A stretch of DNA of 64,000 bases from Desulfobacteraceae bacterium (GTDB lineage Bacteria; Desulfobacterota; Desulfobacteria; Desulfobacterales; Desulfobacteraceae), in NCBI GenBank assembly GCA_024225635.1, contig JAAEMK010000889.1, positions 1 through 64,000 of the forward strand, given 5' to 3'. The notes beneath the pieces were generated by a model. The model was not told where the DNA came from. It made no database searches and was given only the letters and a program-made list of their open reading frames with translations. How positions within the stretch are numbered: position 1 is the first letter of the stretch; every line of letters begins with the position of its first letter. Both the position numbers and the translations under genes were made by a program. Below, one piece after another: positions 47,014 through 56,705 of this stretch.

Positions 47014-48017
47014 CGTTTCAAAAATCAAATCTGGAGACCCCGGGACCCATTCACCATCGGGTGAACTACCTTCGCATCTCGGTCACGGACCGGTGCAACC
47101 TTGCCTGCAGGTATTGCGTCCCAAAGGACCACCTGCCCACGCTCTCCCACAAGGATATCGCACGGTATGAAGAGATCCTCAGGATCGTCCGGCTTTCCCG
47201 GGATCTCGGCGTGACAAAGGTGAGAATCACCGGGGGAGAACCCCTGGTGAGGAAAGGGGTCCTGGATTTCATCGGAGAAGTCTCCAGGACTCCCGGGATC
47301 GAGGATGTTTCCCTCACAACCAATGCGGTGCTGCTTCGAAAGAACGCCCACCGCCTCAAGGGCAGCGGGCTGAAGCGGTTGAACATCAGCCTGGACACCC
47401 TCGATCCCGAACGGTTCCGGTTCATTACCGGAAAAAACCTGTTCAAGGAAGTCTGGGAGGGCATCATGGCGGCACATGACCAGGGGATCACCCCGATCAA
47501 GCTTAACGCCGTGGTCATGAGGGGGGTCAACGATGATGAAATCGAAGCGCTTGCCGCCCTCTCCCGTGACTATCCCTTCCATGTCCGGTACATCGAATAC
47601 ATGCCCATGGGAAACTCCAAGGTGGACATGGCCCAGGAGGTGTTGATCCCCGAGATCCGGGAACGGATTGAAACCGCCTTCGGCCCACTTGAAACCGTTA
47701 CAAAAGGGGTCCATGACGGTCCTGCCAGGCGCTTCAAGATTCCAGGCGCTCCGGGTGAAATCGGTTTTATCTCCCCCATGAGTTCCCACTTCTGCCATGA
47801 GTGCAACCGGCTCAGGCTCACCTCCACCGGCAATCTCAGGCCCTGTCTGCTGAACCCCTATGAACGGGAGATCCTGAGCGCCCTGCGTAAGGGAGCATCA
47901 GACCATGAGCTAAAGGAGATTATCATGGAGGCGATCCGGAGAAAGCCTGCGTCCCACACCCTGATCACCGACGAATCCTCCAGGACCACAAGCCAGATGT
48001 TCACCATTGGCGGGTGA
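47010..48017 (+). CDS. moaA: GTP 3',8-cyclase for molybdenum cofactor
   Basis: 335 residues, normal length. Radical-SAM cluster motif in ISVTDRCNLACRYCVPKDH and a second C-terminal cluster (CHECNRLRLTSTGNLRPCL). The protein ends FTIGG, the conserved Gly-Gly tail needed for catalysis. It starts molybdopterin synthesis. ATG 47010 overlaps the preceding stop by four bases with AGGA upstream. No other moa/moe genes are in the window. Confidence 0.97.
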   Translation: MTFQKSNLETPGPIHHRVNYLRISVTDRCNLACRYCVPKDHLPTLSHKDIARYEEILRIVRLSRDLGVTKVRITGGEPLVRKGVLDFIGEVSRTPGIEDVSLTTNAVLLRKNAHRLKGSGLKRLNISLDTLDPERFRFITGKNLFKEVWEGIMAAHDQGITPIKLNAVVMRGVNDDEIEALAALSRDYPFHVRYIEYMPMGNSKVDMAQEVLIPEIRERIETAFGPLETVTKGVHDGPARRFKIPGAPGEIGFISPMSSHFCHECNRLRLTSTGNLRPCLLNPYEREILSALRKGASDHELKEIIMEAIRRKPASHTLITDESSRTTSQMFTIGG

Positions 48018-48039
48018 CAATCCCCGGAGAAAGGCATCC

Positions 48040-49068
48040 ATGCAAATCCCTGAATCAATTCTCCAACGGCTTGAAGAAAATGAGCGGGTGGCCCAAAAGT
48101 TCCATGAGTTGGAAAGCAGCATCCTCAACATCCTCAACTTCCAGGACTTTTTCGAAAACCTGCTCACCAAGATCAGCCAGTCATTTCACGTTCCCCATGT
48201 ATGGATATCCGTGATCGGCGAAAGCCCCATCGCAAGCCAGATCCTTGGCATGGAGGATTCAAACCTGCTGAAATCGAAAACCGCTTTCGTCTCCAGGCGG
48301 AATTTCCACGCCCTGATCGGCCAGACCCGGCGGCCGCTCCTGGCCAACACAGGGCTTACCCGGTTTTCGCCCCTCCTTCCCCTAAGATCGGACTGCCGGC
48401 TCGGTTCCGTGGCCGTGGCCCCCATCTCCCTTGACGGGGTGATCATCGGCAGCCTGAACCAGGGCGACGAGGACCCCGAGAGGTTCATGCCGGGTATCGA
48501 CACCGACCTGTTGGAACGCCTGGCCCTGAAGATCTCCCTGTGCCTCTCCAATGTGGCGGCCCATGAACGGTTGAAGCACCTGGCCTTCCACGACCCCCTC
48601 ACCGGATTGTTGAACCGGCGGGTCATGGAGAAGATGCTGGAACAGGAGTATGAGCGGTCCAAGCGATACCAGTCTCCCCTGTCGGTCATTTTCCTCGACC
48701 TGGACGATTTCAAGGGCATAAACGACACCTTTGGCCACGACCAGGGGGACAGGGCCCTGATTCATATTTCCAGGGCGCTAACGGCCGAAAAACGCGCCAA
48801 CGACATGGTGGCCCGGTTTGCAGGGGACGAGTTCGTTGTGATCCTGCCCTCCACCATCCGGACCGAGGCCGGCAACTATATTCAAAGGGTGCAGGAACTC
48901 CTTGCAAAACAGGCTGTAAATGCAGAAAGAGGGAGCTTTCACATCCGCTTCAGTGCAGGGATCGCATCCGTCCCGGATCCCGATATTTCATCATCCACAG
49001 CGCTTTTAAAGCTGGCGGATCAGCAGTTATACCAGGTAAAACAAAAAAAAGGCCCTGACAGGTGTTAA
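48040..49068 (+). CDS. Diguanylate cyclase-type protein with DUF484/GAF-like sensor
   Basis: 342 residues with no membrane segment. Residues 1-165 form a DUF484/GAF-like domain; about 175-338 are a GGDEF domain with HDPLTGLLNRR, LDLDDFKGINDTFGHDQGD and the active-site variant RFAGDEF (AGDEF, compatible with cyclase activity). It probably makes cyclic di-GMP in response to a cytoplasmic signal. I see no RxxD inhibitory site five residues ahead of the motif. ATG 48040 has GGAGAAAGG upstream, 22 bases after moaA. Transcription ends at the hairpin overlapping its stop. Confidence 0.9.
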   Translation: MQIPESILQRLEENERVAQKFHELESSILNILNFQDFFENLLTKISQSFHVPHVWISVIGESPIASQILGMEDSNLLKSKTAFVSRRNFHALIGQTRRPLLANTGLTRFSPLLPLRSDCRLGSVAVAPISLDGVIIGSLNQGDEDPERFMPGIDTDLLERLALKISLCLSNVAAHERLKHLAFHDPLTGLLNRRVMEKMLEQEYERSKRYQSPLSVIFLDLDDFKGINDTFGHDQGDRALIHISRALTAEKRANDMVARFAGDEFVVILPSTIRTEAGNYIQRVQELLAKQAVNAERGSFHIRFSAGIASVPDPDISSSTALLKLADQQLYQVKQKKGPDRC

Positions 49069-49080
49069 CCTGTCAGAGCC
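49051..49080. terminator. Bidirectional intrinsic terminator
   Basis: A strong hairpin with arms around 49051-49063 and 49068-49080 (CTGACAGGT paired with ACCTGTCAG plus outer GGC/GCC) is followed by nine T on the + strand (49081-49089) and preceded by eight A (49043-49050), which form a T tract for the minus strand. It ends both the GGDEF gene and the ribosomal cluster, and overlaps the last codons of the former. Confidence 0.93.
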
Positions 49081-49129
49081 TTTTTTTTTATTGCTTTATG
49101 GCAAAGCCGTTCAAACCATGGCGGTTTTT

Positions 49130-49492
49130 TTAGGCTTCGTCACATATAAGTTCGATCATTGTCATTGGGGCGGCATCTCCGGATCGAAGACCCAGTTTGA
49201 TGATTCTGGTGTAACCACCCTGCCGGCTGCCGAATTTTGAGTCGGCGTCGTTGAACAACTGATGTACGACTTCTTTCTCCCGAATCACTGCAAACGCCTG
49301 GCGTCTTGCGTGAAGGTCACCCCGCTTTGCGAGTGTTACCATTTTGTCAGCAAGCTTCCTGAGTTCCTTGGCCTTGGCCTCGGTTGTCTTGATTCTGCTA
49401 TGTTTGAACAGGGAGGTCACCATGTTTCTGAACATGGCCTTTCTGTGGCTTGACGTACGGTTCAGTTTAGCGCCTGATTTTCTATGTCTCAT
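49130..49492 (-). CDS. rplQ: 50S ribosomal protein L17
   Basis: 120 residues. Opens [20 protein letters not shown], the universal L17 start, and keeps the [17 protein letters not shown] block. Near the exit of the ribosomal tunnel in the large subunit. Last gene of the alpha operon, right after rpoA as in most bacteria; the terminator at 49051-49080 follows 49 bases downstream. Confidence 0.98.
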   Translation of the reverse strand: MRHRKSGAKLNRTSSHRKAMFRNMVTSLFKHSRIKTTEAKAKELRKLADKMVTLAKRGDLHARRQAFAVIREKEVVHQLFNDADSKFGSRQGGYTRIIKLGLRSGDAAPMTMIELICDEA

Positions 49493-49500
49493 GGGAAATT

Positions 49501-50523
49501 TTACTCTCCTTCCTTAGTTTGATCCTCTTCTGGAGGCTCAAATCCTTCCAGATCCATGCCCAGGGTGAGGTCCATGGAAGTGAGAACCTCTTTGATCTCA
49601 TTTAAGGATTTTCTTCCAAAGTTTTTCGTTTTGAGCATTTCATTGTCTGTTTTCTGAACAAGCTGATAGATCTTATAAATCTGCGCATTTTTGAGACAGT
49701 TGGAACTTCTTACGGACAATTCCAGCTCATCGACACTTCTATAGAGGTTCTCGTTGAAAGTCTTCTCCGCGCCCTCGTGTTCTTTCTCAACCTGCTCAGG
49801 CTCAAGATCCTCATCAAAGCTGATAAAGGGATTCATCTGCTCTTTAAGGATCTTTGCTGCATATGCGACTGAATCTTCAGGAGTTACGCTGCCATCGGTC
49901 CATACTTCCATCGTCAGCTTGTCATAATCTGTCTTCTGCCCGATTCGGGAAGCACCAACAACAAATTTCACGCGCTTGATGGGCGAAAAGACGCTATCGA
50001 TTGGAATAGTCCCCACCGGGGCTTCGTCATCCTTGTTGGCAGCAGAGAGAGCATAACCTTTGCCGGTTTTGACCCGCATCTCCATCACCAGCTCTCCACT
50101 CTTTGAGAGGGTGGCGATGTGCTGTTCCGGATTGAGAATCTCCACATGCCCGTCAACGCTCACAATGTCGGCGGCTGTAACGATAGACTCGCCTTTGACA
50201 TTGAGGGTCAGGACCTTGTCAGCAGGGTCGTCAACCTTGAGCTTGACCTCTTTGAGGTTCATGATGAGCTCGGAAACATCCTCACGGACGTCCGAGATAA
50301 CACTGTACTCGTGGAGGGCTTCATCAAACTTGACAGAAACGATGGCTGCGCCGTACAGAGATGAAAGGATAATTCTGCGAAGAGAATTACCGATTGTTAT
50401 TCCAAAGCCCTTTTCAAGGGGCTCACATACGAATTTTCCGTATGTCGAGGTTGTGGTGACCGCAACCCTTTCCGGCATGATCATGTCACGCCAGTTCATA
50501 TATACAAGTTCATCTGATGACAT
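49501..50523 (-). CDS. rpoA: RNA polymerase alpha subunit
   Basis: 340 residues. N-terminal dimerisation domain (about 1-235; [20 protein letters not shown]) and C-terminal helix-hairpin domain (about 260-320; [19 protein letters not shown]) that contacts UP elements and activators. The C-terminal domain usually begins with a Leu-Ser-Val-Arg-Ser segment, present here. ATG 50523 with CAGGAG upstream. Ends eight bases before rplQ. Confidence 0.98.
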   Translation of the reverse strand: MSSDELVYMNWRDMIMPERVAVTTTSTYGKFVCEPLEKGFGITIGNSLRRIILSSLYGAAIVSVKFDEALHEYSVISDVREDVSELIMNLKEVKLKVDDPADKVLTLNVKGESIVTAADIVSVDGHVEILNPEQHIATLSKSGELVMEMRVKTGKGYALSAANKDDEAPVGTIPIDSVFSPIKRVKFVVGASRIGQKTDYDKLTMEVWTDGSVTPEDSVAYAAKILKEQMNPFISFDEDLEPEQVEKEHEGAEKTFNENLYRSVDELELSVRSSNCLKNAQIYKIYQLVQKTDNEMLKTKNFGRKSLNEIKEVLTSMDLTLGMDLEGFEPPEEDQTKEGE

Positions 50524-50567
50524 TGTTTATCTCCTGGTATAGATCTTACGGACAAACTGTCGCTCTA

Positions 50568-51194
50568 CTATTTTGAGTAAAGCTCTACGATCAGCTGTTC
50601 CTGTATGGGCAGGGTGATATCCTCTCTTGTCGGCATCCCTTTTACCACACCTTTAAAACCGTCTTTTTCAAGTTCGAGCCACTGGGGAACGCCGCGCCGC
50701 ACAACCGTATCCAAAGAATCGGTGATTGCCTGAACGGTCCTGCTCTTTTCCTTGAGCTCGATCACATCCCCGGTCTTGATGACGAATGAGGGAATGTTCA
50801 CTTTTTTGCCGTTGACAAGAAAGTGGTTGTGCTTTACGAAATGACGTCCCTGGGTCCGGGAGCTTGTGAACCCGAGCCTGAAAACGACATTATCCAGACG
50901 ACGCTCCAGGAGGCTAAGCAGGTTCTCACCGGTGATGCCCCTAAGCCGGTCAGCCTTCTTGAAGATGATACGGAACTGCTTCTCGCCAACGCCGTAAATT
51001 CTTCTAACCTTCTGTTTTTCACGAAGCTGGATTCCGTAATCGGAATGCTTCATGCGCCTCTGGCCGTGCTGGCCGGGGGGATATCCTCTTCTGTCAAAAC
51101 TGCACTTATCTGAAAAGCAACGATCACCCTTCAAAAATAGCTTCATATTCTCGCGTCTGCATTGACGGCAAACAGATCCTCTATAACGTGACAA
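50568..51194 (-). CDS. rpsD: 30S ribosomal protein S4
   Basis: 208 residues. Four N-terminal Cys (9, 12, 26, 31) form a zinc-binding C+ version of S4. The S4 RNA-binding domain ([12 protein letters not shown]) is intact. The start is TTG 51194, seven bases after GGAGG; no ATG is available. S4 usually represses the alpha operon from the rpsM leader, but no such structure was worked out here. Confidence 0.97.
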   Translation of the reverse strand: MSRYRGSVCRQCRRENMKLFLKGDRCFSDKCSFDRRGYPPGQHGQRRMKHSDYGIQLREKQKVRRIYGVGEKQFRIIFKKADRLRGITGENLLSLLERRLDNVVFRLGFTSSRTQGRHFVKHNHFLVNGKKVNIPSFVIKTGDVIELKEKSRTVQAITDSLDTVVRRGVPQWLELEKDGFKGVVKGMPTREDITLPIQEQLIVELYSK

Positions 51195-51268
51195 CGTTTT
51201 CCTCCTTTATAAATCTTTTCAGCACGATCCCCAGGGGAACCTTATCCCTTGGGGATCTGATAAACGGA

Positions 51269-51664
51269 TCAGACCCTTCTTCTCTTGGGTGGGCGGCATC
51301 CGTTGTGAGGAACAGGGGTTACATCCTTGATAAAGGAGATATTGAAACCCTGGGCGTGAAGCGCCCTCAGGGCAGATTCCCTGCCTGCACCCGGTCCTTT
51401 TACATAGACACTGACATTCTTCATTCCGTGCTCCATCGCCTTGGCGCCGGCATCCTCAGCAGCAAGCTTTGCTGCGAAGGGAGTGCTCTTCCTGGAACCC
51501 TTGAACCCCTGTATTCCTGAACTGGACCAGGAGATGGTGTTGCCGAGCTCGTCGGTGATGGTCACGATGGTGTTGTTGAATGTGCTCTGAATATGTACGA
51601 CTCCGGTGGAGATATTCTTCTTGACTCTCTTTTTTGTTACACTCTTCTTAGTCTTCTTGGCCAT
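51269..51664 (-). CDS. rpsK: 30S ribosomal protein S11
   Basis: 131 residues. Conserved [21 protein letters not shown]-type core and C-terminal [12 protein letters not shown]. The asparagine-glycine pair in PHNGCRPPK is where isoaspartate forms in E. coli S11. Platform protein of the small subunit. ATG 51664; between rpsM and rpsD as in the standard alpha operon. Confidence 0.98.
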   Translation of the reverse strand: MAKKTKKSVTKKRVKKNISTGVVHIQSTFNNTIVTITDELGNTISWSSSGIQGFKGSRKSTPFAAKLAAEDAGAKAMEHGMKNVSVYVKGPGAGRESALRALHAQGFNISFIKDVTPVPHNGCRPPKRRRV

Positions 51665-51715
51665 GTTTTAGCTATGCCTCCTAATTAGTAGGATAAGGAA
51701 ATTATCCTCTGGTCC

Positions 51716-52084
51716 CTACTTCTTCTTCTTAACAGCAGCCCTTTTAGGACCTTTACGGGTCCTTGCATTTGTGCTGGTCCTCTGACCGTGACACGGTAGG
51801 GATTTACGATGACGGAGGCCACGATAACATCCCAGATCCATAAGTCGTTTGATGTTCATTGAGACTTGGGTTCTCAGCTCACCCTCGACCTTGAACTCGT
51901 TGTCAATGACCTTTCTGATGTCATTGACCTGCTCTTCGGTGAGGAGGTCTGATTTAAGTGTAGGACTAATCCCAACCTTTACAAGTATCTCTTTGGATCG
52001 AGTTCTTCCAATACCATAGATATAGGTTAGAGCGATCTCTACGTGCTTATTTCTCGGTAAATCTACGCCTGCAATTCTTGCCAC
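51716..52084 (-). CDS. rpsM: 30S ribosomal protein S13
   Basis: 122 residues. Opens with [20 protein letters not shown] and ends [11 protein letters not shown]; the [20 protein letters not shown] block is universal. Head protein contacting the P-site tRNA and L5. Start is GTG 52084 after a G-rich ribosome site overlapping the rpmJ end. Confidence 0.98.
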   Translation of the reverse strand: MARIAGVDLPRNKHVEIALTYIYGIGRTRSKEILVKVGISPTLKSDLLTEEQVNDIRKVIDNEFKVEGELRTQVSMNIKRLMDLGCYRGLRHRKSLPCHGQRTSTNARTRKGPKRAAVKKKK

Positions 52085-52095
52085 GCTTTTCCCCC

Positions 52096-52209
52096 CTATC
52101 CCTGTCTCTGGTTATGACGTTTATTTATACAGATCACCCTGACGACTCCGCGCCTCCGGATAATCTTGCAATCTTTACATATTTTTTTAACAGATGCTCT
52201 GACTTTCAT
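52096..52209 (-). CDS. rpmJ: 50S ribosomal protein L36
   Basis: 37 residues from ATG 52209 to TAG at 52096, found by direct translation. Sequence opens [20 protein letters not shown] and ends NKRHNQRQG. Cys11, Cys14, Cys27 and His32 form the zinc site of the standard L36. It lies between infA and rpsM as usual. Confidence 0.97.
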   Translation of the reverse strand: MKVRASVKKICKDCKIIRRRGVVRVICINKRHNQRQG

Positions 52210-52255
52210 CTTATCATACTCCTAGTGTGCCCCATTGCGGTGGAGCACCACTGTT

Positions 52256-52474
52256 CTATTTATAGCGATATGTAATCCGGCCCCTTGTCAGATCGTACGG
52301 CGACAGCTCAACGGTGACCTTGTCACCAGGCAAAATTTTGATGAAGTGCATTCTCATCTTACCTGAAATGTGGGCAAGGAGTTGATGTTTGTTCTCGAGT
52401 TCGACCTTGAACATGGCGTTGGGCAGGGTTTCAAGTACCGTCCCTTCGACCTTAATGGGTTCTTCCTTAGCCAT
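52256..52474 (-). CDS. infA: Translation initiation factor IF-1
   Basis: 72 residues, the standard length, all one OB fold ([20 protein letters not shown]; ends [11 protein letters not shown]). Binds the A site of the 30S subunit during initiation. ATG 52474. Follows secY directly; adk and map, which normally stand between them in many bacteria, are absent. Confidence 0.98.
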   Translation of the reverse strand: MAKEEPIKVEGTVLETLPNAMFKVELENKHQLLAHISGKMRMHFIKILPGDKVTVELSPYDLTRGRITYRYK

Positions 52475-52527
52475 AATATATTCCCCTTCGTGTATCTTTT
52501 TGATATGTCGGTGAGTTAATGTTCGGT

Positions 52528-53841
52528 TTATCGTCTTGATTTAACACTGCCTGATTTTCCCAGAAACCCTTCGTAGTTCCTTGTGATGAGGTGGGATTCA
52601 ATCTGGGATATCGTATCAATGGATACACCAACAACAATAAGAAGAGCGGTTCCACCGAAATAAAAAGGCACATTGAATTTGGTCATCAACATTGTCGGAA
52701 GCACACACACAAGCGAGACATAAGCAGCCCCACCCATGGTAACCCGTGTCAATACCCTATCAATATACTCGGCCGTCCTCTTGCCCGGTCTAATGCCCGG
52801 TATATAGCCACCGTTCTTCTTCATGTTCTCCGCCACATCCTCCGGATTGAAGGTAACGGCCGTATAGAAGAAACAGAAGAAGACAATAAATCCGATATAT
52901 ATCAGATTATACCAAATTGTGCCAGGACTCATGGCGGCTGCCACCGTCTTCATGACAGGAAGATCGATGAAGTTCGCCAGGGTCGCTGGAAACATGATGA
53001 TGGACGAGGCAAAGATCGGCGGAATTACACCTGCCGTGTTGATCTTCAACGGAAGGTGAGAACTCTGCCCCCCGTACATCTTCCGGCCAACCACCCGTTT
53101 GGCATACTGCACCGGGATTCTGCGCTGGGCAGTCTCAAAGAAGATGATGGCCGCTATAACAGCAACCATGAGGACCACCAGAATAATCATGGCAAAAATC
53201 CCCATCTCCCCGGTGGATACCAGACGGAGGGTATTGGCGATGGCAATGGGCATCCTCGCAACGATACCGGCAAAGATGATGAGGGAGATGCCGTTTCCGA
53301 TCCCCCTCTCCGTTATCTGTTCGCCGAGCCACATGATAAAGGCAGTACCTGCGGTCAGGGTAATCACGGTCATGAGCCTGAATCCCCAGCCGGGGTAGAG
53401 CACAATGGGTGCCCCCGCCGGGGATGTCATGCTTTCAAGACCCACGCTGATCCCAAATCCCTGGATCAGACTCAGTACAACGGTACCGTACCGTGTATAC
53501 TGGGTGATTTTTTTCCTGCCCTGTTCTCCCTCCTTGGACAACTGCTCAAGGTGGGGGATTACAACCGTCATGAGCTGAAGTATGATTGATGCGCTGATAT
53601 AGGGCATAATTCCCAGTGCGAACACCGAGAGCCTGTCCAGAGCACCTCCTGAAAACATATTGAACATCGCAAAAAGAGTACCCCTGGCATTGTCAAAAAA
53701 CGATGCCAGTGCTGCTCCGTCAATACCTGGGGTTGGAACATGAACTCCTACACGATAGACAAATAGAAGAGCGAATGTGATCAAAAGCTTTCTTTTCAGC
53801 TCAGGAAGTTTGAGTATGTTCTGGTATCCGCGCTCAATCAT
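52528..53841 (-). CDS. secY: Protein translocase subunit SecY
   Basis: 437 residues with ten predicted membrane helices. The plug-region and lateral-gate blocks are typical ([16 protein letters not shown] near the start; [20 protein letters not shown]-like helix 4 region). Cytoplasmic loops contain the [18 protein letters not shown] and [20 protein letters not shown] blocks, the latter the ribosome/SecA contact. ATG 53841, 19 bases after rplO. Confidence 0.98.
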   Translation of the reverse strand: MIERGYQNILKLPELKRKLLITFALLFVYRVGVHVPTPGIDGAALASFFDNARGTLFAMFNMFSGGALDRLSVFALGIMPYISASIILQLMTVVIPHLEQLSKEGEQGRKKITQYTRYGTVVLSLIQGFGISVGLESMTSPAGAPIVLYPGWGFRLMTVITLTAGTAFIMWLGEQITERGIGNGISLIIFAGIVARMPIAIANTLRLVSTGEMGIFAMIILVVLMVAVIAAIIFFETAQRRIPVQYAKRVVGRKMYGGQSSHLPLKINTAGVIPPIFASSIIMFPATLANFIDLPVMKTVAAAMSPGTIWYNLIYIGFIVFFCFFYTAVTFNPEDVAENMKKNGGYIPGIRPGKRTAEYIDRVLTRVTMGGAAYVSLVCVLPTMLMTKFNVPFYFGGTALLIVVGVSIDTISQIESHLITRNYEGFLGKSGSVKSRR

Positions 53842-53860
53842 TTATAAACCTCAGATTCAA

Positions 53861-54298
53861 TTAGTTTTCAATGGTTCCGCCAGCAGATTCGATCTTCTCT
53901 CTGGCTGACTTGCTGACAAGGCACTGCTTCAGGGAGAATGATTTGGAAACCTCCCCGTTGCCGAGTACCTTGACCTTGTCAAATCCACCCTTGATGAGTC
54001 CGATCTCCTTGAGGGCGGCCGCATCGATCACAGCCTTATCCTCAAACCGGTCAAGATCCGCAACGTTGACGATGACGACCTTTTTAGCCAGGACGTTCTT
54101 GAAACCCCTTTTGGGAAGACGTCTGTGAAGGGGCATCTGACCGCCTTCAAATCCTGGTCTTACGCCACCGCCGGACCGCTGGTTGTGGCCCTTGTTACCC
54201 CGGGTGGCTGTTCCGCCCATCCCGGATCCCGGACCTCTGCCGACCCGTTTTCTTTTCTTTCGGCTTCCCTCGGAAGGTGCCAGTTCATGAAGCTTCAT
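53861..54298 (-). CDS. rplO: 50S ribosomal protein L15
   Basis: 145 residues. Glycine-rich N-terminus (RVGRGPGSGMGGTATRGNKG) and the GFEGGQMPLHRRLPKRGF block are diagnostic. Late-assembly protein near the peptidyl transferase region. ATG 54298 follows rpmD with no gap to speak of. Confidence 0.98.
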   Translation of the reverse strand: MKLHELAPSEGSRKKRKRVGRGPGSGMGGTATRGNKGHNQRSGGGVRPGFEGGQMPLHRRLPKRGFKNVLAKKVVIVNVADLDRFEDKAVIDAAALKEIGLIKGGFDKVKVLGNGEVSKSFSLKQCLVSKSAREKIESAGGTIEN

Positions 54299-54299
54299 T

Positions 54300-54482
54300 C
54301 TACACCTCCTCCACAGTTACAAGATGGGGAACCTTCTTGACCATTCCTATAATTGCAGGGTTATTGTTGTGCTCAACAGTCATATGCATTCTTTTCAAGC
54401 CAAGGGCACGAACGATCTTCCTGTGCTTTTCAGGACGCCCGACCAGGCTTCTACTCTGTGTAATTCTAAGTTTACCTGACAT
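54300..54482 (-). CDS. rpmD: 50S ribosomal protein L30
   Basis: 60 residues. Opens SGKLRITQSRSLVGRPEKHR, typical of L30, and ends with the VPHLVTVEEV strand. ATG 54482, between rpsE and rplO. Present in the standard place of the spc operon. Confidence 0.97.
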   Translation of the reverse strand: MSGKLRITQSRSLVGRPEKHRKIVRALGLKRMHMTVEHNNNPAIIGMVKKVPHLVTVEEV

Positions 54483-54497
54483 TTCAAGCCTCTTTCA

Positions 54498-54992
54498 TTA
54501 AATGTCTTCAGGACGGAGGCCACGACGTTTGGCAACCTCTTCCTTGGTTTCGAGTGACTGAAGTCCGGCCATGGTGGCTCTGACTACGTTGTGGGTGTTG
54601 TTGGTACCAATGCACTTGGTAAGAATATCGGTAACACCCGCAGCCTCAAGGACCGCTCGAACGCCTCCGCCTGCAATAACACCCGTACCGGGGGATGCCG
54701 GCTTGAGCATAACCCTGCCTGCACCTGCCCGTCCCACAATCTCGAAGGGAACGGTGCCGTCGAGAATGGAAACTTTTGTCATGGATTTTTTCGCCTTTTC
54801 AAGGCCTTTCCGGATGGCTTCCGGAACCTCTCCGGCCTTGCCAAGTCCGTAGCCGACGCTACCCTGTCCGTCGCCGACAACAACGAGGGCGCTGAAGCTG
54901 AAATTTCTACCGCCCTTTACAACCTTTGCAACCCTGTTGATTTTGACAACCTTGTCTATCAATAGGGTATCTTCTGTCTGATTATGTGCCAA
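54498..54992 (-). CDS. rpsE: 30S ribosomal protein S5
   Basis: 164 residues. Contains [39 protein letters not shown] and [17 protein letters not shown], all S5 signatures. Starts at TTG 54992, behind AAGGAGG. S5 helps decoding accuracy and mRNA unwinding at entry. Ends 15 bases before rpmD. Confidence 0.98.
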   Translation of the reverse strand: MAHNQTEDTLLIDKVVKINRVAKVVKGGRNFSFSALVVVGDGQGSVGYGLGKAGEVPEAIRKGLEKAKKSMTKVSILDGTVPFEIVGRAGAGRVMLKPASPGTGVIAGGGVRAVLEAAGVTDILTKCIGTNNTHNVVRATMAGLQSLETKEEVAKRRGLRPEDI

Positions 54993-55008
54993 GGGGACTC
55001 CTCCTTAA

Positions 55009-55377
55009 TTAGAAATTCAGCCCGGCTTCCCGAGCTCCGTCTGAAAGTGCTTTTACTCGTCCATGATAGAGGAAACCGTTCCGGTCGAAAACGACCTTGG
55101 TGATTCCCTTCTCAAGAGCCCTCTTGCCGACCAGCTTTCCGATTGCAGCGGCCGCATCCTTTCCAGTAACCTTATCGTTGTTTTCCTTGAAGTCGCCATC
55201 GAGTGTCGAAGCCGCAGCGAGGGTAGCTCCCTTGACGTCATCGATGACCTGGGCGTACATATGCGCAGCACTTCTGAAAACACAGAGCCTGGGACGTTCT
55301 TCGGTCCCGGTGATCCGCTTCCTGATTCTCTTCTGTCTTTTAAGCCTTGAAGCAAGCCTTGTAGATTTATTTGCCAT
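55009..55377 (-). CDS. rplR: 50S ribosomal protein L18
   Basis: 122 residues. Basic N-terminal tail ([17 protein letters not shown]) followed by [20 protein letters not shown] and the ending [10 protein letters not shown]. Binds 5S rRNA together with L5. ATG 55377; 21 bases after rplF. Confidence 0.98.
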   Translation of the reverse strand: MANKSTRLASRLKRQKRIRKRITGTEERPRLCVFRSAAHMYAQVIDDVKGATLAAASTLDGDFKENNDKVTGKDAAAAIGKLVGKRALEKGITKVVFDRNGFLYHGRVKALSDGAREAGLNF

Positions 55378-55398
55378 AATAGTCTATTCCTGGTTTGG

Positions 55399-55941
55399 TT
55401 ATTTAGCCGCAGCCTTTCCAGCCTTTTTGATTATTCTCTCATCAGAATACATAATGCCCTTGCCTTTGTAAGGCTCGGGCGGTCTTACCCTTCTGATCCT
55501 TGCTGCAGTCTCACCCAGGATCTCCTTGTCAATGCCTGACAGGGAAATCTCGGTGTTTTTATCAACCTTTGCGGAAATCCCCTCTGGCAGATCAAAGTGA
55601 ACGGGATTGGAATATCCTACGTTGAGCACGACCGTCTTGCCTTTTAGCTCGGCACGGTAACCGATGCCGCTCAGAAGAAGTTTTTTCTCGTATCCGTCTG
55701 ATACACCGGTGATCATGTTTGCTATCAGCGACCGGAACAGACCCTGGAGGGCCACAACTTTCCGATCCTTGGTGTTAGCAACGCTCACGGTTATGATACC
55801 ATCGTTAATCGCTACATCTACAGCCGAATGCAGACTACGGTTCAAAGTACCCTTGGGGCCCTTGACTGTCAGGGCGTCTCCCTTGAGAGTCACTTCAACC
55901 TTTTCGGGAATCTGGATCGGCTTTTTACCTATTCGTGACAT
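55399..55941 (-). CDS. rplF: 50S ribosomal protein L6
   Basis: 180 residues in two related domains. Opens SRIGKKPIQIPEKVEVTLKG; the C-terminal PPEPYKGKGIMYSDERIIKK block is universal. Located at the base of the L7/L12 stalk. ATG 55941; 14 bases after rpsH. Confidence 0.98.
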   Translation of the reverse strand: MSRIGKKPIQIPEKVEVTLKGDALTVKGPKGTLNRSLHSAVDVAINDGIITVSVANTKDRKVVALQGLFRSLIANMITGVSDGYEKKLLLSGIGYRAELKGKTVVLNVGYSNPVHFDLPEGISAKVDKNTEISLSGIDKEILGETAARIRRVRPPEPYKGKGIMYSDERIIKKAGKAAAK

Positions 55942-55955
55942 TTATCCCTCCAGTG

Positions 55956-56351
55956 TTACCAGATGTTACAGAGGACTTCGCCGCCCACATTCTCTTTTTT
56001 AGCCTGTTTATCCGTCATCAAGCCTTTTGATGTGGATAAAATCGATATACCAAGACCGTTCAAAACCGGTTTAATTTCTTTGGACTTCGTGTAAACACGA
56101 CAACCGGGTTTGCTTACCCGATCGAGTCCGTAGATCACAGGTTTGTCAGACACATACTTGAGATAAACACGAAGAACTCCCTGCTTGTCATCCTCAACAA
56201 ACTTGTAGTTCTTGATGTATCCCTGTTCTTTCAGCACCCGCGCGAGCTCCAACTTCAGCTTTGACCCGGGGATATCCACTTTGGCGAACTCTGCTTTTGC
56301 ACCATTTCGAATTCTGGTAAGCATGTCCGCAACTGGATCACTCATTGCCAT
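55956..56351 (-). CDS. rpsH: 30S ribosomal protein S8
   Basis: 131 residues. Opens AMSDPVADMLTRIRNGAKAE and ends NVGGEVLCNIW; the ISTSKGLMTDKQAKKENVGG block binds 16S rRNA helix 21. S8 is the translational repressor of the spc operon in E. coli. ATG 56351 with AGGAG upstream. The 85-base gap before it holds three hairpins (see separate entry). Confidence 0.98.
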   Translation of the reverse strand: MAMSDPVADMLTRIRNGAKAEFAKVDIPGSKLKLELARVLKEQGYIKNYKFVEDDKQGVLRVYLKYVSDKPVIYGLDRVSKPGCRVYTKSKEIKPVLNGLGISILSTSKGLMTDKQAKKENVGGEVLCNIW

Positions 56352-56380
56352 AATAATCTCCTGAACTTTACTAATTTCTG

Positions 56381-56445
56381 CAGGGCTTGAGCCCTGTTCA
56401 GAGGTAACAGCCTGGCCGGGATGGCCAGGGAAGCTGCTACCAGCT
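56381..56445. promoter_or_regulatory. Three tandem hairpins in the rpsN-rpsH gap
   Basis: In + strand coordinates: a 6-bp stem CAGGGC/GCCCTG (56381-56386, 56391-56396), a 7-bp stem CCTGGCC/GGCCAGG (56411-56417, 56423-56429) and a 5-bp stem AGCTG/CAGCT (56432-56436, 56441-56445) that overlaps the rpsN stop. The same pairs form in the minus-strand mRNA. It is the second-widest gap in the cluster and precedes the gene of the operon's classical repressor, so a regulatory or processing role is possible. Confidence 0.5.
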
Positions 56446-56622
56446 AGATTTGGTCACTCCGGGAAGTTTACCTGCAGATGCAAGTTCCCGAAAACAAATT
56501 CTACAAATTCCGGCCTTTCTGATGAAGCCTCTGGGCCGGCCGCACATTGGACATCGATTATAAGCTCGAACTCCAAATTTCGGCTTTCTTGCTGCCTTTG
56601 CGATAAGACTTTTTTTAGCCAA
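56437..56622 (-). CDS. rpsN: 30S ribosomal protein S14, zinc-binding type
   Basis: 61 residues, the length of the type Z form. Two CxxC pairs (RCPMCGRP and [10 protein letters not shown]) bind zinc. The start is TTG 56622, five bases after AAGGAGG, giving the usual AKKSLIAKA opening; an upstream TTG at 56682 would add an unrelated 20-residue extension. Ends with the universal LPGVTKSSW. Confidence 0.96.
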   Translation of the reverse strand: MAKKSLIAKAARKPKFGVRAYNRCPMCGRPRGFIRKAGICRICFRELASAGKLPGVTKSSW

Positions 56623-56705
56623 ATCACCCTCCTTAAAATTCTTACAGTCCGCAGTACTGAGGTTGGCAACAAAAATCGCCAACCCCCACTGCCCTATCTA
56701 AACGA

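Noticed and set aside
49051-49080. Small RNA gene between GGDEF and rplQ
   Set aside because: The sequence is fully explained as a bidirectional terminator with T tracts on both sides.
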